Positions 5,967 through 10,010 of a DNA stretch of 10,010 bases are shown piece after piece; position 1 is the stretch's first letter; each line of letters opens with the position of its first letter. The notes beneath the pieces are model-generated. The model was given only the letters and a program-made list of their open reading frames with translations. It was not told the DNA's origin and did no database searches. Where the stretch lies: positions 1 to 10,010 of the forward strand of contig JBAYNT010000020.1 of NCBI GenBank assembly GCA_041678645.1, written 5' to 3'. The position numbers and the translations under genes were made by a program. This DNA comes from WOZL01 sp041678645 (GTDB lineage Bacteria > Patescibacteriota > Dojkabacteria > SC72).

Positions 5967-6595
5967 TTTCTCCCCTTACCTGTAATTAATATCTTTGGTG
6001 TCTTAAGAAGTATCTTTAGATCTAGAAAGAAATTGCGATTTCTAGCATACATGGCATCTATTTCTACTCTCTGTGAAAAAGGGAGTGTGTTTCTTCCCGA
6101 AATCTGCCATAGGCCTGTCATACCAGGTTTAACTTTTTGAATCTTTCTCATATTTAATCTGTCAATATCACTGCCTCCATTAATTATCTCCTCTATCTCC
6201 CACAACATATATGGGCGTGGTCCTACTAAGGACATCTGTCCAAAGATGACATTTAGAAGCTGGGGTGTTTCATCTAAGTCTGTCAATCTCAAAAATTTAC
6301 CAAGCCTTGTAACCCTAGGATCATCGTTTACAGATATCTTGTGATCATTTTTAAGTACCTCTTTAAGTTTTGGATTACCCTCCAATATCTCCTGTCCATT
6401 TAATTTCATAGTACGAAATTTATACATAAAGAATGGACGGAATTTGTATAACCTAACACAATCGGGTACAAACACAGGTCCCTTACTTGTAAGCTTTATT
6501 AAAATAGCAACAATGAAAAGAACAGGAGAAAGTAATATCCAGAGGACAGCTGCAAGAAGAATGTCTAAAATCCTTTTAAGTATTATGTATAGCAT
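5963..6595 (-). CDS. Polyprenyl-phosphate sugar-1-phosphate transferase (WcaJ/PglC-type bacterial sugar transferase)
   Basis: Monotopic phosphoglycosyl transferase. It transfers a sugar-1-phosphate from a nucleotide sugar to undecaprenyl (polyprenyl) phosphate, the first step of surface polysaccharide or protein-linked glycan assembly, at the inner face of the membrane. The N-terminal hydrophobic segment (about 4-34) contains the Ser-Pro break (S23-P24) of the re-entrant helix. Then follow KGPVF, MYKFRTMK, DDPRVTRLGKFLR, the catalytic Asp-Glu pair D108-E109 in LTDLDETPQLLNV, the MSLVGPRP motif, and VKPGMTGLWQISGRN. The length (210) matches minimal PglC-like enzymes without extra transmembrane helices. 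The usual Q-x-R-V-G after GPVF is not conserved (PDCVRLYKFRPF instead), so the donor sugar cannot be guessed. The start overlaps the upstream glycosyltransferase by 20 bases, and the end overlaps recO by 4. Confidence 0.93.
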   Translation of the reverse strand: MLYIILKRILDILLAAVLWILLSPVLFIVAILIKLTSKGPVFVPDCVRLYKFRPFFMYKFRTMKLNGQEILEGNPKLKEVLKNDHKISVNDDPRVTRLGKFLRLTDLDETPQLLNVIFGQMSLVGPRPYMLWEIEEIINGGSDIDRLNMRKIQKVKPGMTGLWQISGRNTLPFSQRVEIDAMYARNRNFFLDLKILLKTPKILITGKGRK

Positions 6596-7772
6596 CTTCT
6601 ACATATGTCTTCAATTTATACATAAATATTGAAGAATCGAATCTTTGAGCATTACTAACACAGTTCTTCGAAGTAAATTCCTCTTCATTAAAATCTTTAA
6701 GTGCTTTCGACAATGACTTATAGTTATACTTTTCAAAAAACACTCCTGTTTTAGGGTTCTCTTCTGAAATGGTCTCTACAACTCCACCACTTCTGTAAGC
6801 TATCACTGGTGTGCCTACAGCATTGGCCTCTACTGGAACTATACCAAAATCCTCCCCTCTTACAGGGAATATGAGAGCCCTAGCTCTTCTCATTAAATCT
6901 ATCCTCTCCTCATCAGATACAAATCCCAAGAATTTTACCAAACCTTTTGCCTTTAGCTCCTTTACCAATTCATGCATACGGTCTTCATCGTCTCCTTTGC
7001 CTACGATTTTAAGTGGAACCTGGGCATCTACACAGGCTCTAATAGCAAGTTCAACGCCTTTATATGATTCAATACGACCAAGATACAAAAACCAATTCTC
7101 CCTCCTATTGAGTGGCCTCTCTATCTGCATCTGTGCCACCTCTACAGGTGGATAAATTACATCCGCTTTTATATCATAAACTTTCTTTATCCTTTTCTTA
7201 ACAGTCTCTGAGTTTGCAATCATATGATCAACCTTCTGGGCAGCTTCCTTGTCCCATTTCTTCCAAAGGTCTTCTAGAAATGTATCCATAAAGAATGAGT
7301 ATATAGCAAAGGAAAGTTTGTTAATTCCCCGAAGTTGTTTTCTGTCTTTTATACTCCTATCCTCTTTTTGCCATAGGAATTTTGGTGGAGACATACAACT
7401 ATTTATATGCTTCTTACCTTTAGGTGCTTTAGCAAATTTCCCAAAGATTATCGAGTGAGATAGCACTCCATCAAAGTCATTGAACTTAAACATTTTAACA
7501 GCAAGAGGATGAAATAGGAGATAGGAATGTTTCATTTTTGCTTTAAATGGGAAGCGCTTTAAGAAGGATTGGTGGATAATGATGTTAGGAAAATGCTCTT
7601 TAACAAATTCCCCGTCATAATACGGGACAAACAGCTCAGAGTTTGGGAAAGTCTTTAATATATATTGCAGATGTTTTTCCGAACCCCCATATTTATAGAG
7701 AGGATCTGCTACGATAGCGAGTTTAAGCTTTGAAGTTGGTATTTTTTTATGTGAATATTTACTCTTACTCAT
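6576..7772 (-). CDS. GT4-type glycosyltransferase (GT-B fold), second of a tandem pair
   Basis: Retaining glycosyltransferase of the CAZy GT4 kind, expected to add a sugar from a nucleotide-sugar donor to a lipid-linked glycan at the cytoplasmic membrane face. The N-terminal acceptor half shows LKLAIVADPLYKYGGSEKHL (16-35), with the Gly-Gly turn after the first strand. The C-terminal donor half shows WFLYLGRIESYKGVELAI (227-244), LKIVGKGDDEDRM and the E-x7-E signature EDFGIVPVE (E307, E315), followed by GTPVIAYRSGGVVETI. At 398 residues it is full length. It carries about 15 basic residues before the first strand compared with its paralogue; the start ATG overlaps the paralogue's stop by 8 bases, and no clear Shine-Dalgarno is seen. 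It shares many motifs with the preceding gene (VIYP, ANS, SPP/TPP-x-x-LW, DFG-x-VPVEA), so the pair probably arose by duplication. Donor and acceptor are unknown. Confidence 0.93.
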   Translation of the reverse strand: MSKSKYSHKKIPTSKLKLAIVADPLYKYGGSEKHLQYILKTFPNSELFVPYYDGEFVKEHFPNIIIHQSFLKRFPFKAKMKHSYLLFHPLAVKMFKFNDFDGVLSHSIIFGKFAKAPKGKKHINSCMSPPKFLWQKEDRSIKDRKQLRGINKLSFAIYSFFMDTFLEDLWKKWDKEAAQKVDHMIANSETVKKRIKKVYDIKADVIYPPVEVAQMQIERPLNRRENWFLYLGRIESYKGVELAIRACVDAQVPLKIVGKGDDEDRMHELVKELKAKGLVKFLGFVSDEERIDLMRRARALIFPVRGEDFGIVPVEANAVGTPVIAYRSGGVVETISEENPKTGVFFEKYNYKSLSKALKDFNEEEFTSKNCVSNAQRFDSSIFMYKLKTYVEDAIHNT

Positions 7773-8901
7773 GAATTGTTTCTAGGTATTGATTTAGATT
7801 GTTTAAAAAATTCTTTTCACTAAATTCTCTGGCTCTATTGATAATTGTGCCCTCATTATACCCTTTTTTACTAAAATCATTAAGTAACTTAGTTAACTCT
7901 TGATTATCTTTAAAAAATTCCCCTGTTTCATTTTCCAAAACTGTCTCAGTAACCCCACCTTTGTCATATGCGAATATTGGTGTACCCTGTGCCATAGCTT
8001 CGACAGGGACTAATCCGAAATCCTCTATGCCACAAAACAGGAGTAGTTGAGCCTGTTTATAGAATATACGCACCTCCCTATCGTCTTGCAGAAAGCCTAA
8101 AAAGTATATATTACTATGGCCTTTAGATAGCTTTTTAAGATATTTTCTATCCGGCCCATCACCGATTATCACTAGATTTTTCCCAGTATCAATTGCTGAT
8201 TTAATTGCCCAATCTATACGTTTGTAGTCATACAGTCTTGATACGACTAGAATAAAATCCCGAGGTATTGAATACTTTTCTAATGTAGAATCAATCTCAG
8301 ATTTACTAAAACTTTCAAAACACTCCTCCTCTATGCCCGGATAGATAACTTCTGATTTAACATGATATCTCTTCATGATTTTCTTTGATATAAAATTGGA
8401 ATTAGCTATCCAGTAATCTATTCTTGGGACTAAACTTGTATCCCAAATTCTTTCATAATTATTAAGAACTTTAGATATAGGTTTATATAGATTTTTTAAT
8501 TTGCTAGCCCTAATATTGAGCTCGTGATCCCAAAGAGAACGAGGAGGGGTCATTACCATAGCGATGTGTATCTGGTTAATATCAGGGATTACTCCTTTTG
8601 CAGGTCCTGCAGATATAGAGATAAGAGTATCGTATTCTCTTAAATCAAAATTTTCATATGCTATTGGGTTTAATACTTTTAGATGTTTAGAAAATTTGTA
8701 TTTAAAAGGTAGTTTCTGTACGAAGCTTGTATAGATATTCTGTTTTATATCAATATTGGTATATCCTGAAGGATTGTATAGGACAGTATATATGTCAGCC
8801 TCTGGCATTAGTCTCAAAACGGAAAGCATTTCTCTGTCTGCACCACCAAATGCAGTCATCTGATCTGCAATTATTGCTACTCTACCGAGATTATTAATCA
8901 T
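7765..8901 (-). CDS. GT4-type glycosyltransferase (GT-B fold), first of a tandem pair
   Basis: 378-residue GT4-like enzyme, probably extending the lipid-linked glycan begun by the sugar-phosphate transferase encoded downstream. Visible are VAIIADQMTAFGGADREML (8-26) with the Gly-Gly loop, TPPRSLWDHE (118-127), IDYWIANSNFI, VIYPGIEE, FILVVSRLYDYKRIDWAI (216-233) of the donor site, NLVIIGDGPDRKYL (242-255) and the E-x7-E motif EDFGLVPVE (E293, E301) followed by GTPIFAYDKGGVTETV. No transmembrane segment is seen. It starts 6 bases after the stop of the acidic zinc-ribbon gene and overlaps the next gene by 8 bases. A TATAAT ends exactly 5 bases before its ATG, so it may also have an internal leaderless promoter. 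Sugar specificity cannot be read from sequence. Confidence 0.93.
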   Translation of the reverse strand: MINNLGRVAIIADQMTAFGGADREMLSVLRLMPEADIYTVLYNPSGYTNIDIKQNIYTSFVQKLPFKYKFSKHLKVLNPIAYENFDLREYDTLISISAGPAKGVIPDINQIHIAMVMTPPRSLWDHELNIRASKLKNLYKPISKVLNNYERIWDTSLVPRIDYWIANSNFISKKIMKRYHVKSEVIYPGIEEECFESFSKSEIDSTLEKYSIPRDFILVVSRLYDYKRIDWAIKSAIDTGKNLVIIGDGPDRKYLKKLSKGHSNIYFLGFLQDDREVRIFYKQAQLLLFCGIEDFGLVPVEAMAQGTPIFAYDKGGVTETVLENETGEFFKDNQELTKLLNDFSKKGYNEGTIINRAREFSEKNFLNNLNQYLETIHE

Positions 8902-8906
8902 GGGCC

Positions 8907-8912
8907 ATTATA
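8907..8912 (-). promoter_or_regulatory. Possible internal -10 box before the first glycosyltransferase
   Basis: On the minus strand TATAAT (8912-8907) is separated by GGCCC from the ATG at 8901, the same 5-base spacing as at elp3. It overlaps the stop codon of the preceding gene. No -35 element is visible 17 bases upstream (AGACCC). A leaderless internal start is possible, but the box could be accidental. Confidence 0.3.
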
Positions 8913-9393
8913 ACTCTGGAAGGTCGTCTGGGTCTATATCCATATCTTCAAAGGTGTTCTCTTCATCACTTTCATCTAATTTCATAGTCAAATCTGAGAT
9001 ATCTACTGAGTTGTCGCGAAGAGCTGAAGTCTCATCATTGTCTGCGAAGATATCATCTAACTCTAGGACTTCTTCTTCAGTAATAGTATTGTCGTCATCA
9101 TCATTTACACCTTCCTCATCTTCCTCTGAGATAATAATTATATTAGGACTTTCCTCTTCCTCTTGATATTCCGAGGTGTGAGCTTTTAGAGATTTTATCT
9201 GTTCAATAATCTCTTGTGCTTCAGAACCAAACTTCTCAACAACATCTATTACCCTCATCTCTTTACCACACTTATCACAAAACTCAACATGCTCTATTTC
9301 ATGACCACAATCAGGACAGGAGTAAAAAATTACATGAACACTTAATTTGGATGTTACTGTCTTTGCATTATTCCCTTTTTTATTATTGGCCAT
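8908..9393 (-). CDS. Acidic zinc-ribbon protein of unknown function
   Basis: I do not recognise a family. The 161-residue product has a short basic N-terminus (NKKGNNAKTVTSK), then a four-cysteine zinc ribbon C26-x2-C29-x9-C39-x2-C42 (CPDCG ... CDKCG). A short, probably helical segment (VVEKFGSEAQEIIEQIKSLK, 51-70) follows. From about 78 to the end there is a strongly acidic, low-complexity tail full of Asp and Glu, interrupted by SPNIIII (82-88) and ending DPDDLPEL. No signal peptide or membrane segment is visible. It is the promoter-proximal gene of the glycan operon, 6 bases before the first glycosyltransferase. Zinc ribbon plus acidic tail would suit a regulator or a protein-interaction or nucleic-acid-mimic role, but that is speculation. 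No Shine-Dalgarno is apparent; the start sits about 25 bases after the predicted transcription start. The coding frame is credible because of the spaced cysteines and the operon fit. Confidence 0.82.
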   Translation of the reverse strand: MANNKKGNNAKTVTSKLSVHVIFYSCPDCGHEIEHVEFCDKCGKEMRVIDVVEKFGSEAQEIIEQIKSLKAHTSEYQEEEESPNIIIISEEDEEGVNDDDDNTITEEEVLELDDIFADNDETSALRDNSVDISDLTMKLDESDEENTFEDMDIDPDDLPEL

Positions 9394-9399
9394 AGCTAT

Positions 9400-9413
9400 A
9401 AGATTTGAACTAT
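9400..9413. promoter_or_regulatory. Operator-like site, degenerate copy near +1
   Basis: AAGATTTGAACTAT matches 11 of 14 positions of the perfect palindrome at 9461-9474 read on the other strand. It lies just downstream of the predicted transcription start of the glycan operon and ends 7 bases before the start codon of its first gene, where a bound protein would block transcription. Confidence 0.4.
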
Positions 9414-9424
9414 ATGTTATTTAA

Positions 9425-9453
9425 AGGATAGTATACAAAATCACAGGGGTCAA
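9425..9453 (-). promoter_or_regulatory. Promoter of the acidic protein/glycan operon
   Basis: On the minus strand TTGACC (9453-9448, 5 of 6 to the -35 consensus) is followed after 17 bases by TATCCT (9430-9425, 4 of 6 to the -10 consensus). Initiation would be near 9418, giving a leader of about 25 bases. This is the only sizeable gap upstream of the six tightly packed genes, so it is the natural operon promoter. It is bracketed by the two operator-like sites. Confidence 0.55.
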
Positions 9454-9460
9454 TAATCTT

Positions 9461-9474
9461 ATAGTTCAAACTAT
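9461..9474. promoter_or_regulatory. Operator-like perfect palindrome upstream of the -35 box
   Basis: ATAGTT-CA-AACTAT is a perfect 6-bp inverted repeat with a 2-base centre. It ends 7 bases upstream of the -35 box and begins just after the secA stop codon. A related site lies 61 bases away, on the far side of the promoter. It lacks the T-run expected of a secA terminator. Confidence 0.45.
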
Positions 9475-9475
9475 G

Positions 9476-10010
9476 CTACTCATATTTTGGATAACAGCAT
9501 TTCTTATATTTTTTCCCACTGCCACAAGGACAAGGGTCGTTCCTCCCAACCTTTATACCCTTCTCTATAGTTTTCTGCTTAGAGACTTGACCTGGTCGAT
9601 TATCCTTTTGAGGTAGTCTAGGCTGTCGTGCTTGCATATTACTTGGTGGTATTGCTGCGTCTCTCCTAACAATTCTAACCTTAAAGAATCTATCTCTTAC
9701 ACTTTGATTTATACTCCCAAACATCTTATCAAACATTTCAAACCCTTCATTTTTATACTCTACAAGAGGATCCCTTTGCGCAAGATTCCTAAGAGATATT
9801 CCCTCTCTTAAATCAGCCATATTGTCTAAATGCTCCATCCAGTACCTATCAAAAGATTCAAGGATTAGAACTTTAGAGAGTTCTTTAAGAGCCTCCTGCG
9901 TTATATCCTGGCTATGAATTACAAAAGCCATTAGTATCAACTTCTTTACTTTTGTTAAATCTGTAATCTCTTCATCTGTATATTTCAATTTCTTCAAGGC
10001 TTTCTCATAT
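9476..10010 (-). CDS. secA: Preprotein translocase ATPase SecA, C-terminal part (5' end outside the window)
   Basis: SecA is the motor that drives unfolded preproteins through SecYEG at the cytoplasmic membrane. Only the last 177 residues are inside the window; the frame stays open to the right edge (YEKALKKLKY), so the TTG at 9997 is not the true start. ILESFDRYWMEHLDNMADLR and the following GISLRNLAQRDPLVEYKNEG belong to the helical scaffold/wing region, which is strongly conserved in SecA. After a Gln/Pro/Arg-rich linker comes the C-terminal zinc-binding SEC-C motif, GRNDPCPCGSGKKYKKCC, in standard CxC-x8-CC form, which in SecA binds zinc and contacts SecB or ribosomes. The stop is followed by the 82-base regulatory gap, with no recognisable terminator. 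Confidence 0.96.
   Translation of the reverse strand, partial: YEKALKKLKYTDEEITDLTKVKKLILMAFVIHSQDITQEALKELSKVLILESFDRYWMEHLDNMADLREGISLRNLAQRDPLVEYKNEGFEMFDKMFGSINQSVRDRFFKVRIVRRDAAIPPSNMQARQPRLPQKDNRPGQVSKQKTIEKGIKVGRNDPCPCGSGKKYKKCCYPKYE

Larger units (their letters stand above)
9391..9475. repeat. Inverted repeat bracketing the operon promoter
   Basis: CATAG-CTATAAGATT (9391-9405) is mirrored by AATCTTATAG (9455-9464) and, after six inserted bases, CTATG (9471-9475). That gives a 10-bp perfect arm plus a 5-bp outer arm around about 49 bases that contain the promoter. A second, overlapping pairing is TTTGAACTATA (9404-9414) with TATAGTTCAAA (9460-9470). The left arm includes the start codon of the acidic protein gene. 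Confidence 0.7.

Noticed and set aside
6811..7155. Plus-strand open frames at 6444-6632, 6811-7155 and 7249-7458
   Set aside because: They lie antisense to well-supported glycosyltransferase and sugar-transferase genes and have no recognisable domains.
8900..9166. Plus-strand serine-rich reading frame
   Set aside because: It is the complement of the Asp/Glu-rich tail of the acidic protein; its serine richness comes from the TCN/AGN complement of GAN codons, and it has no motifs or initiation signals.
9457..9475. Terminator for secA in the palindrome after its stop codon
   Set aside because: The short stem is AT-rich and no T-run follows it on the minus strand; an operator role fits better.
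9995..9997. TTG at 9997 as a gene start
   Set aside because: The frame continues to the edge and the product is clearly an internal and C-terminal part of SecA.

Overview
This AT-rich window (by eye roughly one third G+C) has the character of a small-genome bacterium, most likely of the Candidate Phyla Radiation (Patescibacteria), perhaps near Dojkabacteria or Microgenomates. The placement is inference. It rests on a stand-alone Elp3, a modular secreted protein with carboxypeptidase-regulatory-like domains, a short RecO, densely overlapping genes and few clear Shine-Dalgarno sites. TGA appears to be a normal stop, because at least two genes end on it at the expected length. That argues against the Gracilibacteria/Absconditabacteria code, in which TGA is glycine.

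Left part, plus strand (1-3128). The window opens inside a BaiN/HI0933-like flavoprotein gene that has lost its FAD-binding N-terminus to the window edge. A 388-base gap without a protein gene follows. It holds a strong hairpin-plus-T-run terminator (1197-1220), preceded by a possible promoter. After that comes a densely structured RNA (about 1228-1471) that I interpret as a compact, divergent RNase P RNA (rnpB). An Elp3-type radical SAM/acetyltransferase gene follows, with a TATAAT box only 5 nt before its ATG, suggesting a leaderless mRNA. Convergent to it is a tRNA-Lys(CTT) gene with a good promoter of its own. RNase P, Elp3 and tRNA-Lys make this a small tRNA-biology neighbourhood.

Right part, minus strand (10010-3246). 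The 3' end of secA is followed by a short intergenic region with a sigma70-like promoter flanked by two related palindromic sites. From there runs a tightly packed six-gene cluster: an acidic zinc-ribbon protein of unknown function, two GT4-type glycosyltransferases, a WcaJ/PglC-type polyprenyl-phosphate sugar-phosphate transferase, RecO, and a 701-residue secreted/membrane protein with Ig-like, FN3-like and carboxypeptidase-regulatory-like domains. Junctions are overlaps of 4 to 20 bases, zero spacing or 6 bases, which supports a single operon.

Together the transferase and the two glycosyltransferases look like the start of a lipid-linked surface-glycan pathway: the transferase loads a sugar phosphate on the polyprenyl carrier and the GT4 enzymes extend it on the cytoplasmic side. 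The operon ends in a surface protein that could act at the same envelope, although no direct link can be seen. Candidates for something undescribed are the divergent rnpB, the paired operator-like sites (or promoter-bearing inverted repeat) controlling the glycan operon, its acidic first gene, and the unusual topology of the 701-residue protein.
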